A model generated the notes under the pieces. The model made no database searches, was not told the origin of the DNA, and worked only from the letters and a program-made list of their open reading frames with translations. 22,534 nt of DNA from DASPTH01 sp046727575 (GTDB taxonomy: Bacteria > Actinomycetota > Acidimicrobiia > IMCC26256 > DASPTH01): positions 1-22,534 of the forward strand of contig JBKPCV010000239.1 of NCBI GenBank assembly GCA_046727575.1, given 5' to 3'. Below, in pieces: positions 1 through 6,889 of the stretch (within the stretch, counting starts at the first letter, position 1; each line of letters starts with the position of its first letter). A program made the translations under genes and the position numbers.

Positions 1-13
1 AGCAGCACCCGGG

Positions 14-19
14 TATCAT
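14..19 (+). promoter_or_regulatory. Putative -10 box (TATCAT) of fxsA, near-leaderless
   Basis: TATCAT fits the actinobacterial TAnnnT -10 consensus and lies 8 nt before the ATG at 28. Transcription would begin at or within about 2 nt of the start codon. No Shine-Dalgarno sequence is visible. The -35 region lies mostly outside the window. Confidence 0.45.
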
Positions 20-27
20 CGGGCGCG

Positions 28-486
28 ATGTTCTTCCTCATCGGCTTGCTCCTCGCCGCGCCGATCGTGGAGATCGCGGTGATGGTGAAGGTCGCCGAGT
101 GGATCGGCGTCCTGAACATGTTCGGACTGCTGATCCTCGTCTCGGTGATCGGTGTGTTCGTCGTGCGGCACCAGGGGACCGGCGCCTGGCGGAGAATCCG
201 CGCCGATCTCGACGCCGGGCGTGTTCCGGGCGCCGCACTGGTCGACGGCGCGCTCATCCTCGCCGCCGGGGTCCTCCTGATCATCCCCGGGTTCGTCAGC
301 GACTGCCTCGGGCTGCTCCTGCTGCTGCCGCCGGTCCGCGCCGGAGTGCGCGGCGTGCTGGGAAGGCGGTTTCGCGTGCAGGCCGCGACCTACCGCGCCC
401 GCGGCCGGGGTCGCGGCGGTTCGATCGACGTCGACTCCCGCCCCGCCGAGCCGCGCAGGTGGGACCACCCCGAGCTCGGTCCGTAG
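28..486 (+). CDS. fxsA: FxsA family inner-membrane protein
   Basis: Small polytopic membrane protein of 152 residues. Hydrophobic segments lie at about residues 2-20, 28-47 and 72-102. The stretch IPGFVSDCLGLLLLLPPVR (about 86-104) is the characteristic FxsA signature. It is followed by a basic, Arg/Gly-rich cytoplasmic tail. FxsA is known from E. coli, where overexpression relieves phage T7 exclusion by the F plasmid; its normal cellular role is not established. The ATG at 28 opens directly on the first membrane segment and is preceded by a -10-like box. The gene converges on the crotonase gene with only 9 bp between the stop codons. Family assignment is firm; the function is unknown. Confidence 0.92.
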   Translation: MFFLIGLLLAAPIVEIAVMVKVAEWIGVLNMFGLLILVSVIGVFVVRHQGTGAWRRIRADLDAGRVPGAALVDGALILAAGVLLIIPGFVSDCLGLLLLLPPVRAGVRGVLGRRFRVQAATYRARGRGRGGSIDVDSRPAEPRRWDHPELGP

Positions 487-495
487 CCCAGCCCG

Positions 496-1275
496 TCAGC
501 GGCCCCGCCACTCCGGGCGACCGCCTTCGCGAGCCGCCCGCATCCCCTCGCTCGCGTCCTCGGTGGCGCCGGCGACCTTGCGCATGGTCTCACCGAACCG
601 GATCGCCTCCACAGTGGAGAGGTGCTGGGTGCGGACCGCGACCTCCTTGGTCGCGCGCTGAGCCAAGGGCGCGGCTCGCAGCAGCCGGACGGCAAGCGCC
701 CGCGCCTCGTCCATCAACCGGTCGTGCGGCACCACCCAGCCGGCGAGGCCGATCTCCTTGGCGCGCGCCGCATCGATCCGATCCCCGGTGAGCAGCAGCT
801 CCATCGCGTACTGCCAGTTGAGTCGCTGCGGCATGCGGATCGCGCCGACGATCGTCGGCACGCCGAGCTGCACCTCGGGGAACCCGAATTCGGCGCGGTC
901 GCTCGCGATCACGAAGTCGCACCACGACACGAGCGTGAGGCCGTAGCCGAGGCAATAGCCGTTCACCGCGGCGATCACCGGCTTGAAGATCTCCCATCCG
1001 CTCTCGAACGAGTTGATCGTGGGCTTCTCCCAGAACGTGCCCGCGAATTCCCCGGTCGACCCGCGCCCGTCACGGATGTCGCCGCCCGCGCAGAAGGCCT
1101 CGCCCGCGCCGGTGACGATCGCGATCCACGCGTCCTCCTCGTCGCGCAAGCGGGTGAACGCGTGATTGAGGTCGCGTCGCATCTCGCCGTTGATTGCGTT
1201 CAACGCCTCCGGTCGGTTGTACGTGATCGTCGCCACATGGCCGTCGAGCTCGTAGAGGACGGTGTCACCCACCAC
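496..1275 (-). CDS. Enoyl-CoA hydratase/isomerase (crotonase) family protein
   Basis: Crotonase-fold protein of 259 residues acting on an acyl-CoA thioester. The N-terminal YNRPEALNAI (about 19-28) and the oxyanion-hole stretch GEAFCAGGDIRDGRG (about 58-72) are typical of the family. In the second active-site region, GYCLGYGLTLVSWCDF, the position usually held by the first catalytic Glu appears to be Thr114. The second Glu is kept in FPEVQLG (Glu134). It may therefore not be a classical hydratase. I chose GTG at 1275 because AGGAG lies 5 nt upstream; GTG at 1272 is equally possible. An in-frame extension to 1506 is low-complexity Arg-rich sequence lying over the neighbouring gene, so I rejected it. 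It lies 20 bp downstream of the 1296-2081 gene and is probably cotranscribed with it. The exact substrate cannot be told. Confidence 0.88.
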   Translation of the reverse strand: MVGDTVLYELDGHVATITYNRPEALNAINGEMRRDLNHAFTRLRDEEDAWIAIVTGAGEAFCAGGDIRDGRGSTGEFAGTFWEKPTINSFESGWEIFKPVIAAVNGYCLGYGLTLVSWCDFVIASDRAEFGFPEVQLGVPTIVGAIRMPQRLNWQYAMELLLTGDRIDAARAKEIGLAGWVVPHDRLMDEARALAVRLLRAAPLAQRATKEVAVRTQHLSTVEAIRFGETMRKVAGATEDASEGMRAAREGGRPEWRGR

Positions 1276-1295
1276 CGGTGCTCCTGGTTCCGCGG

Positions 1296-2081
1296 TCAGT
1301 CGTGTCGCAGCAGCTGGGGTGCGATCGGCGCGTCGACGCGCCGCGACAAATGTTCCGGCCGTTCGAGCCCGGTGGGACCGGCGATGCGATCCGCGATCTG
1401 TGCGTCGACGCGCTCGAGCCCGTGGTCCTCCGGCGGTTCCAGCCGGCCGGCCATCACCTCGAAGAGGCGGGCAGGCAGGACGCGACCGACGCCCGCAACC
1501 AGCCACACGAGCGTCGTCGGCGTCCGGATCTGGTCGAGCAACGAAGTGGTGCCGTCGAGCACGAAAGCGTGCGTCGGGCTCGCGGCCTCGACCTCGACCA
1601 GCACGTGCGACGGCCCGAGCACCGAGGCCTCGACCGCGTCCACCGGCCGCGCCGAAGCATCGCTTCGCGCGAGGCGGTGCCGCCAGCGGTCTTCGCCGCG
1701 ACCGCGCCGCACCACGAGCACGTCGAGGTCGGGACGCGACTCCAGCGCCTCACCGGCCAGCTCCGGCCAGCCCAGGACCGCGATCGACCGGTCGTGCGGG
1801 AAGGGGAGCAGCGCCGCGAGGCGTCCCGGGGTCCGGTCGTCACGCACGAGTCGTTCGGCTTCCCACGCGGCATCCGACGGATCGGGTGCCGCCAGCACGC
1901 GGGCACACAGCCACCACAGCGGCGCGCAGTCGGGATGATGGTGGAGGAGCCGGCGGCAGGTGACCACCAGGCCGGCGGGATCGTCGTCGAACTCGGCGAG
2001 GCAGTCAGCCGACTCGGCCACGAGCGTGCGGTCGTCGCCGGCGTGACGGGCGATATGCCGCAAGCGCTCGAAGGGCTGCAC
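1296..2081 (-). CDS. Uncharacterised protein, possibly eIF-2B/ribose-1,5-bisphosphate isomerase-like
   Basis: Protein of 261 residues that I do not recognise with certainty. The N-terminal 65 residues look helical and are rich in Ala, Leu and His. The centre alternates beta-like hydrophobic strands with helices: SIAVLGWPELAGEAL at about 99, DVLVVRRGRGEDR at about 120, HVLVEVEAASPTHAFVLDG at about 159, and TTLVWLVAGVGRVLPARLF at about 189. The order of 'Lys/Arg-rich loop, VLVxxxA, xVxDxGT, VWLVAG' faintly recalls the C-terminal Rossmann-like half of the eIF-2B alpha/beta/delta and ribose-1,5-bisphosphate isomerase family. That is only an impression from sequence. The GTG at 2081 has no Shine-Dalgarno but has TAGCGT exactly 6 nt upstream, which predicts a leaderless mRNA. 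It is the first gene of a two-gene unit with the crotonase and is divergent from the polyprenyl synthase. Confidence 0.75.
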   Translation of the reverse strand: MQPFERLRHIARHAGDDRTLVAESADCLAEFDDDPAGLVVTCRRLLHHHPDCAPLWWLCARVLAAPDPSDAAWEAERLVRDDRTPGRLAALLPFPHDRSIAVLGWPELAGEALESRPDLDVLVVRRGRGEDRWRHRLARSDASARPVDAVEASVLGPSHVLVEVEAASPTHAFVLDGTTSLLDQIRTPTTLVWLVAGVGRVLPARLFEVMAGRLEPPEDHGLERVDAQIADRIAGPTGLERPEHLSRRVDAPIAPQLLRHD

Positions 2082-2087
2082 GGCGAA

Positions 2088-2093
2088 ACGCTA
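2088..2093 (-). promoter_or_regulatory. Putative leaderless -10 box (TAGCGT)
   Basis: On the minus strand TAGCGT is followed by 6 nt and then the GTG at 2081. This places the expected transcription start on the first base of the start codon. The same geometry recurs at three other genes of the window. Confidence 0.5.
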
Positions 2094-2155
2094 CCTCGGC
2101 GTCCGTCGGGGACTGGCGTGCGCGTCGCGGTACCGCCGGACGGCATCGGGATCTC

Positions 2156-2161
2156 TAGCAT
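2156..2161 (+). promoter_or_regulatory. Putative leaderless -10 box (TAGCAT) of polyprenyl synthase operon
   Basis: TAGCAT lies 7 nt before the GTG at 2169. No ribosome binding site is visible in the GAAGCA that precedes the start, which fits a leaderless transcript. The box sits in an 87-bp intergenic region between divergent genes. Confidence 0.5.
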
Positions 2162-2168
2162 CGAAGCA

Positions 2169-3230
2169 GTGAGTCGAGCAGGCGAGCTGTCCTCCACGCT
2201 CTCGGACGCCGGTGCCCGCGCCGAGCAGCGAATACTCGCGCTGCTCGACGCTGAACTCGTCCGCTGGCGCGCGGTCGACCCCGACCTCGAGCAGCCGTTG
2301 CTGGCGCTGCGCGACCTGGTCGTCGCGGGCGGCAAGCGGTTCCGGCCGGTCTTCTGCTTCTGGGCGTTCGTCGGCGCCGGGGGCGACGCCGACGACCCCG
2401 TGATCGACGACGTCTGCGCCGCGATCGAGATGGTCCACGCGTGTGCGCTCGTCCACGACGACGTGATGGACGGCGCGGCCACCCGCCGCGGCCAACCGTC
2501 GGTACACCAGCGCTTCATCACCGAGCACCGCGCCGGCCATGCGCGCGGCGAGGGGCGCCGGTACGGGGAGGGCGCGGCGATCCTCGTCGGCGATTTCGCG
2601 TTCGTCTACGCCGACATGCTGTTCGCGGGCGCGCCCGCCGAAGCGCGGCCGGTGTTCGACGACCTGCGCGTCGAGCTCACCGTCGGACAGTTCCTCGACC
2701 TCGCGGGCGCCGCGAGCACCCGGCGCGACCGTGCACAGGCCGAGCGCATCGAGGTGTACAAGTCGGGCAAGTACACGGTGGAGCGCCCTTTGCACCTCGG
2801 CGCTGCGCTCGCCGGCCGCCTCGACGACCTCGCCGCGCCGTTGTCCGCCTTCGGGATCCCCCTCGGGAGCGCGTTCCAGATGCGCGACGACGTGCTCGGC
2901 GTGTTCGGCGACCCGGCCGTGACCGGCAAGCCCGTCGGTGACGACTTGCGCCAGGGCAAGCTCACACCGTTGCTCGCTGCTGCGACCGCGTCAGCCACGC
3001 CACCACAGGCCGCGCTGCTCGAGCGCGCGGGTGACGCCGACCTCACCGACCACGACGTGTGTGCCCTCCAGGAGGTCGTGCGCGACACCGGTGCGCTCGA
3101 CGAGGTGGAGCGCACGATCGAGCAGCTCGTCGACGAGGCCCTCGTTTCGCTCCGTTCGACGCCGATCACCGACGACGCCAAGCAGGCGCTCGAGCAGGTC
3201 GCCGCCGGGGTGGCGTGGCGCGACACATGA
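2169..3230 (+). CDS. Polyprenyl diphosphate synthase (trans-isoprenyl synthase)
   Basis: Elongates allylic diphosphates with isopentenyl diphosphate to make GGPP or a longer prenyl chain. The protein has 354 residues and the all-alpha isoprenyl synthase motifs in order: GGKRFRP (54-60), first aspartate-rich motif DDVMD (97-101) followed by TRRGQPSVH, and second motif DDVLGVFGD (240-248) followed by KPVGDDLRQGK. The product could feed menaquinone, carotenoids or lipid carriers; chain length cannot be read safely. An open frame runs back to 1278 but lies antisense to the 1296-2081 gene. The start is placed at GTG 2169 because residues from there align to the family N-terminus and a -10 box lies 7 nt upstream; GTG at 2118 is the alternative. 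Sixteen bases separate it from the ABC ATPase, so an operon is likely. Confidence 0.93.
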   Translation: MSRAGELSSTLSDAGARAEQRILALLDAELVRWRAVDPDLEQPLLALRDLVVAGGKRFRPVFCFWAFVGAGGDADDPVIDDVCAAIEMVHACALVHDDVMDGAATRRGQPSVHQRFITEHRAGHARGEGRRYGEGAAILVGDFAFVYADMLFAGAPAEARPVFDDLRVELTVGQFLDLAGAASTRRDRAQAERIEVYKSGKYTVERPLHLGAALAGRLDDLAAPLSAFGIPLGSAFQMRDDVLGVFGDPAVTGKPVGDDLRQGKLTPLLAAATASATPPQAALLERAGDADLTDHDVCALQEVVRDTGALDEVERTIEQLVDEALVSLRSTPITDDAKQALEQVAAGVAWRDT

Positions 3231-3246
3231 GCGGCGTGGTACGTGC

Positions 3247-4170
3247 ATGACTTCGACGCCGGCAGTCGAGGTCGCAACGCTCGAGAAGCATTACGGCGCG
3301 GTCCGCGCGGTCGACGGCCTCACGTTCTCGATCGCCGTCGGCGAGGTGTTCGGCCTGCTCGGACCGAACGGCGCGGGCAAGACGACCACCGTCGAGATCC
3401 TCGAGGGGTACCGACGCGCGGACGCGGGTCAGGTGCGCGTGCTCGGCGTCGACCCATGGGAGGACGGCAAGCAGCTGCGCCCGCGGATCGGTGTGATGCT
3501 GCAGGAAGGCGGCCTGTACCCGGGTATCCGCCCGCTCGAAGCCCTGCGGTTGTTCGCGTCGTACTACGCCGCACCCGACGATCCCGAGCGCCTGCTCGAC
3601 CTCGTCGGCCTCCGCGACGCCGAGCGGACGCTGGTGCGGCGCATGTCGGGCGGTCAACAACAGCGGCTCTCGCTTGCCCTCGCGCTCGTCGGACGCCCCT
3701 CCCTTGTGTTCCTCGACGAACCCACGGCGGGCATGGATCCTCACGCGCGCGCGACGACCTGGGCGATGATCCGCGAGCTCAGGGAGCGCGGGGCCACCGT
3801 CGTCCTGACGACCCACGCGATGCACGAGGCGGAGCAGTTGTGCGACCGGGTCGGCATCGTCCACCACGGGCGGCTGGTGGGCTACGGCACGCCGTCGGAG
3901 CTCACGACGACCTCGGCCGCAGACATGCGGTTCTCCGCCGCCGCCGAGCTCGACGTCGAGAAGCTCGCTCGCGCGTTGGACCTGACCACGAGTGACGTGC
4001 GCGAAGTGCGACCGGGGGAATACGTCGTCGATGTGGCGCCCTCTCCTCGACTGGTTGCCGCGCTCACTACGTGGCTCGACGACCAGGACGTGTTGCTCAG
4101 CGAGCTGCGGGCGGGCCGCGGTTCGCTCGAGGACGTCTTCCTCCGCCTCACGGCCGAGGTCCAGCCGTGA
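3247..4170 (+). CDS. ABC-2 type exporter ATP-binding protein (DrrA/CcmA-like)
   Basis: Cytoplasmic ATPase subunit of an exporter, 307 residues. It has Walker A GPNGAGKT (39-46), Q-loop LQEGG (Q86), signature SGGQQQR (134-140), Walker B LVFLDEPT (153-160) and a switch histidine in TTHAM (about 190). The C-terminal 90 residues after the nucleotide-binding domain resemble the accessory domain of DrrA-like exporters and end in SLEDVFLRLT, a common ending of this family. The ATG at 3247 is the only start that opens on the usual VEVATLEKHYG sequence, although its ribosome site is weak. The next gene starts within its stop codon (GTGA overlap), so the two subunits are translationally coupled. The substrate is unknown. 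Confidence 0.93.
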   Translation: MTSTPAVEVATLEKHYGAVRAVDGLTFSIAVGEVFGLLGPNGAGKTTTVEILEGYRRADAGQVRVLGVDPWEDGKQLRPRIGVMLQEGGLYPGIRPLEALRLFASYYAAPDDPERLLDLVGLRDAERTLVRRMSGGQQQRLSLALALVGRPSLVFLDEPTAGMDPHARATTWAMIRELRERGATVVLTTHAMHEAEQLCDRVGIVHHGRLVGYGTPSELTTTSAADMRFSAAAELDVEKLARALDLTTSDVREVRPGEYVVDVAPSPRLVAALTTWLDDQDVLLSELRAGRGSLEDVFLRLTAEVQP

Positions 4171-4895
4171 AGGCACGAGCCGTCGCGGCGCAGTCGCGAA
4201 TCGAGATGCTGCTGACCGTACGACGGGGCGAGAGCCTCCTCGTCACGCTCCTGATCCCGCTCGGCATCCTCGTGTTCTTCTCCAAGGTCGACGCGGTGAA
4301 TACAACGCTCCGGCACCCGGTCGACTTCCTCGTACCCGGTGTGCTCGCACTCGCGGTGATGTCGAGTGCGATGGTCAGCCTCGGCATCGCGACGGGATAC
4401 GAGCGGCATTACGGCGTGCTCAAGCGCTTGGGGTCCACGCCACTGTCCCGCGCCGGTCTGCTCACGGCGAAGACCCTCAATGTGCTGGCGTTCGAGATCC
4501 TGCAGGCGACCGCGATCGTGCTGACCGGCATCGCGCTCGGGTGGGACCCGTCCGGCGGGCTGCTCGCGGCCGTCGCGCTGTTGCTGCTCGGCACCATCGC
4601 GTTCGCGGGAATCGGCATGCTCCTCGCCGGCACGCTGCGCGCCGAGGCCAACCTCGCCATCGCCAACGGACTCTTCCTCGTGTTGTTGTTCCTCGGCGGC
4701 ATGGCGTATCCGCTGCACCGGCTCCCCGATGCGTTGGAGACCTTCGCCAAGGCGCTGCCGGCCGCGGCGCTCTCCGAGACCGTGCGCGCCGTGCTCGACC
4801 AGACGTCGTTCCCCACCGGCGAGCTCGTCGTGCTCGTCGTCTGGGCAGTCGCGGCGCCGCTCGCAGCCGCGCGTTGGTTCCGGTGGGAGGAATAA
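4167..4895 (+). CDS. ABC-2 type transporter permease
   Basis: Membrane subunit paired with the upstream ATPase, 242 residues. After a short basic N-terminus there are about six hydrophobic segments. These include LLVTLLIPLGILVFF (about 23-37), the DFLVPGVLALAVMSSAMVSL stretch typical of ABC-2 permeases, GLLAAVALLLLGTIAFAGIG, a segment around LFLVLLFLGGMAYPL, and a final VVLVVWAVAAPLAAA. The GTG at 4167 overlaps the ATPase stop by 3 nt and I chose it over the upstream in-frame start at 4071, which lies inside the ATPase gene. The pair lies close to ctaB. In several actinobacteria an ABC exporter of this type sits near ctaA/ctaB, but its role there is not settled. Confidence 0.9.
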   Translation: MKARAVAAQSRIEMLLTVRRGESLLVTLLIPLGILVFFSKVDAVNTTLRHPVDFLVPGVLALAVMSSAMVSLGIATGYERHYGVLKRLGSTPLSRAGLLTAKTLNVLAFEILQATAIVLTGIALGWDPSGGLLAAVALLLLGTIAFAGIGMLLAGTLRAEANLAIANGLFLVLLFLGGMAYPLHRLPDALETFAKALPAAALSETVRAVLDQTSFPTGELVVLVVWAVAAPLAAARWFRWEE

Positions 4896-4922
4896 AAGGG
4901 CGAGCGGAGAAGCAGCCGCCAC

Positions 4923-4961
4923 GTGCGGCCTATCCGCGCGGCCTATCAGCGCGGCCTCTCG
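4923..4961 (+). repeat. Three tandem 13-bp repeats between convergent genes
   Basis: Three adjacent 13-mers, gtgcggcctatcc, gcgcggcctatca and gcgcggcctctcg, share the core GCGGCCTaTC. They fill most of the 73-bp gap between the permease stop and the thioredoxin stop. No strong hairpin or T-tract is visible, so I do not call it a terminator. Confidence 0.7.
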
Positions 4962-4968
4962 CCAAGCC

Positions 4969-5601
4969 CTAGGTCGGGACGCGCACGCCGATCTTCCCGA
5001 GCTCATGGGTCAGCTCGGCGCGGTTCAAGCCCCGGATCACGTGTGCCGCGATCACGCCGCTGCTGTCGATGAAGAACGTCTGCGGCAGCGGGTCGACGCC
5101 ATACCCACGCGCGACGGTGCCGTCGGCGTCGAAGCCGTTCGGCCATGCTGCGCGTTGCTCCCGCACGAACGTGCGCGCGTCGCCACGCAGGTCGCCGGAG
5201 TCGACGCCGATCATCGAGAACTGCCCGTGGGTGTCGGCGAGCGTCGAGCGGAAGAGTGGGAATTCCTCGCGGCACGGGTTGCACCACGACGCCCAGAAAT
5301 TGACGACGACCGGCCGCCCGCGGAAGTCGCTGAGGCGAACGGTGCCGCCGTCGAGGGTCTGCAGCTCGAAGCCCGGTGCCGGCTGCCCGACTTTGGCCGA
5401 GTTCGGCTCCGCGACGCCCCGCAGGCCGCTCGGCGGTTGGTGTTCGGCATCGCGCACGACGACGATCACCGTCACTGCCACCACGATCAGGAGGATCGCG
5501 ACGGCGACGAGCCCGGCGACGAGACGCGCGCGCCGGGAAGGCGGCGCGTCGTCGATGCCGGCGTCAGAGGGAGCGGACGAGGGTATCGATGCCGATCGCA
5601 A
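4969..5601 (-). CDS. Membrane-anchored TlpA/ResA-like thiol-disulfide oxidoreductase
   Basis: Extracytoplasmic thioredoxin-fold protein of 210 residues. A charged, Pro/Ser-rich N-terminus is followed by one membrane anchor (about 27-49). The AhpC/TSA/TlpA-type domain then has GQPAPGFELQTLDG (about 72-85), the redox motif WCNPC (C107, C110) and a cis-Pro region DPLPQTFFID. Such proteins reduce apocytochrome c or copper-site cysteines during respiratory complex assembly, which fits its position directly after ctaB. The start is uncertain. TTG at 5601 gives the full anchor and overlaps ctaB by 38 nt; no ATG or GTG lies before the membrane segment, and the next GTG is inside it. No ribosome site is visible, so translation is probably coupled to ctaB. 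Confidence 0.88.
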   Translation of the reverse strand: MRSASIPSSAPSDAGIDDAPPSRRARLVAGLVAVAILLIVVAVTVIVVVRDAEHQPPSGLRGVAEPNSAKVGQPAPGFELQTLDGGTVRLSDFRGRPVVVNFWASWCNPCREEFPLFRSTLADTHGQFSMIGVDSGDLRGDARTFVREQRAAWPNGFDADGTVARGYGVDPLPQTFFIDSSGVIAAHVIRGLNRAELTHELGKIGVRVPT

Positions 5602-6496
5602 GGAAGAGCAACGCGAGGTAGAGGTTCGAGAAGCCGAAGAACGCGATCGCGCGGGACGGCGAGCTGTCGCGCGCGAGGTGCAGCGCTCTCCAGACGAACA
5701 GGAGCCCGAGCACCGTCGCCGCCGCGAGGTAGATCGCGCCCATGTCCGTGACCAGCGGCAACACGAACGACGTCGCGACGACCACCGCGCTGTACACCGC
5801 GATCTCGCGGAGTGCGAGTTCCGCGCCTTTCGCGACCGGGAGCATCGGGATTCCGGCGGCCTCGTAATCGTCGGCGTAGCGCAGGGCCAGTGCCCAGAAG
5901 TGCGGCGGGGTCCAGAAGAACACGATCGCGAAGAGGACCCACGCCGGGGCGGCGAGGCTCCCCGTCACCGACGCCCAGCCCACGAGCACGGGGACGGCGC
6001 CCGCGGCACCACCGATGACGATGTTCTGGGGACTCCGCGGCTTGAGCCAGATTGTGTAGACGAACACGTAGAAGAGAGTCGCGCTGATGGCCAGCACGGC
6101 CGACAGGAAGTTCACCCGGCTCCACAACAGCGCGAACGCGGCGACCTCGAGCGCCAGCCCGAAGGCGAGCGCGCGCGCGGGCGCGATCTCGCCGCGGGGG
6201 AGTGGGCGGTGAGCGGTCCGGCGCATCACCTGGTCGCGATCACGCTCGATCCAGCAATTGATCGTGTTGGCCCCTCCCGCGGCGAGCGCGCCGCCGACGA
6301 GCACTTCGACGATCAACAGGATCGAGGGGAGCCCGTCATCGGCGAGGATCATGGCGGGGAGTGTCGTGACGAGCAGGAGCTCGATGACGCGCGGTTTGGT
6401 GAGCCGCAGGTAGAGCAGTGCCGTCGTGCCGGCACGCTGGTGCCAGGGCCTCGGCGTCGCCGGCAGACGGCGCCCGGCAACCTGAGCGTCCGCCAC
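5564..6496 (-). CDS. ctaB: Protoheme IX farnesyltransferase (heme O synthase)
   Basis: UbiA-superfamily membrane enzyme that attaches farnesyl to heme B to form heme O, the precursor of heme A for aa3-type oxidases. The protein has 310 residues and about eight to nine hydrophobic segments. Motifs seen are LTKPRVIELLLVTTLPAMI near the N-terminus, the prenyl-diphosphate site NTINCWIERDRDQVMRRT followed by HRPLPRG, then YTIWLKPRSPQNIVIGGAAG, and FFWTPPHFWAL. The first acidic residue in the prenyl site is Glu instead of the more usual Asp. A longer open frame to 7225 is rejected because it runs antisense through the groES-like gene. GTG at 6496 has TACATT exactly 6 nt upstream, implying a leaderless mRNA. 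It is divergent from the groES-like gene and heads a unit with the thioredoxin. Confidence 0.95.
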   Translation of the reverse strand: MADAQVAGRRLPATPRPWHQRAGTTALLYLRLTKPRVIELLLVTTLPAMILADDGLPSILLIVEVLVGGALAAGGANTINCWIERDRDQVMRRTAHRPLPRGEIAPARALAFGLALEVAAFALLWSRVNFLSAVLAISATLFYVFVYTIWLKPRSPQNIVIGGAAGAVPVLVGWASVTGSLAAPAWVLFAIVFFWTPPHFWALALRYADDYEAAGIPMLPVAKGAELALREIAVYSAVVVATSFVLPLVTDMGAIYLAAATVLGLLFVWRALHLARDSSPSRAIAFFGFSNLYLALLFLAIGIDTLVRSL

Positions 6497-6502
6497 CGCC
6501 CG

Positions 6503-6508
6503 AATGTA
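6503..6508 (-). promoter_or_regulatory. Putative leaderless -10 box (TACATT) of ctaB
   Basis: On the minus strand TACATT is followed by CGGGCG and then the GTG at 6496, putting the transcription start on the start codon. A GGGAGG stretch lies upstream of the box, 12 nt from the GTG, which is too far to be a normal ribosome site. Confidence 0.5.
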
Positions 6509-6544
6509 CCTCCCGTCGAAGAGAGCACTCGAAGCAGGTGCCGC

Positions 6545-6550
6545 TAGCCT
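6545..6550 (+). promoter_or_regulatory. Putative -10 box (TAGCCT) of groES-like gene
   Basis: TAGCCT lies 9 nt before the ATG at 6560, giving a leader of only about 2-3 nt. No ribosome site precedes the ATG. It shares a 63-bp intergenic region with the divergent ctaB promoter. Confidence 0.4.
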
Positions 6551-6559
6551 CTGCTCTGC

Positions 6560-6889
6560 ATGGCTGGTCACGACGACGTCAAGCAGTCGATACGCATGAC
6601 CGCCGACCGCCTGCTCGTCCTCCCCAACGAAGACACCGGCGATCGCAAGAGCCGCGGTGGGATCGTGATCCCTGCCACCGCCAACCTGAATCGCCGCCTC
6701 GCGTGGGCCGAGGTGGTCGCGGTCGGACCCACCGTGCGCAACCTCGCGGAGGGCGACCGCGTGCTCTTCGCGCCCGACGCCGGCTTCGAGGTCGAGATCC
6801 GAGGCGAGGAATACCTCATCCTCCGCGAACGCGACATCCACGCGGTCGCGTCGTCGAGGGAGGACGGTCAGACCGGGCTCTACCTCTGA
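6560..6889 (+). CDS. GroES-like co-chaperonin paralogue
   Basis: GroES-fold protein of 109 residues. It has DRLLVLPNEDTGDRKSRGGI (16-35), which covers the start of the barrel and the mobile loop, then VIPATANLN. Next come the barrel strands AEVVAVGP and the EGDRVLF turn, with the late EYLILRERDI. The N-terminal 12 residues and the C-terminal VASSREDGQTGLYL extend beyond classical GroES (about 95-100 residues). No groEL lies beside it, so it is a stand-alone gene and may be a second GroES-like protein rather than the main partner of GroEL. The final 10 bp overlap the end of the convergent cysteine-rich gene. Confidence 0.88.
   Translation: MAGHDDVKQSIRMTADRLLVLPNEDTGDRKSRGGIVIPATANLNRRLAWAEVVAVGPTVRNLAEGDRVLFAPDAGFEVEIRGEEYLILRERDIHAVASSREDGQTGLYL

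Noticed and set aside
1278..2168. Upstream in-frame extension of the polyprenyl synthase
   Set aside because: It is antisense to the 1296-2081 gene and reads as Arg/His-rich shadow sequence; the family N-terminus begins at 2169.
4896..4968. Intrinsic terminator between the permease and thioredoxin genes
   Set aside because: Only direct 13-bp repeats are visible; no inverted repeat or T-tract supports a terminator.
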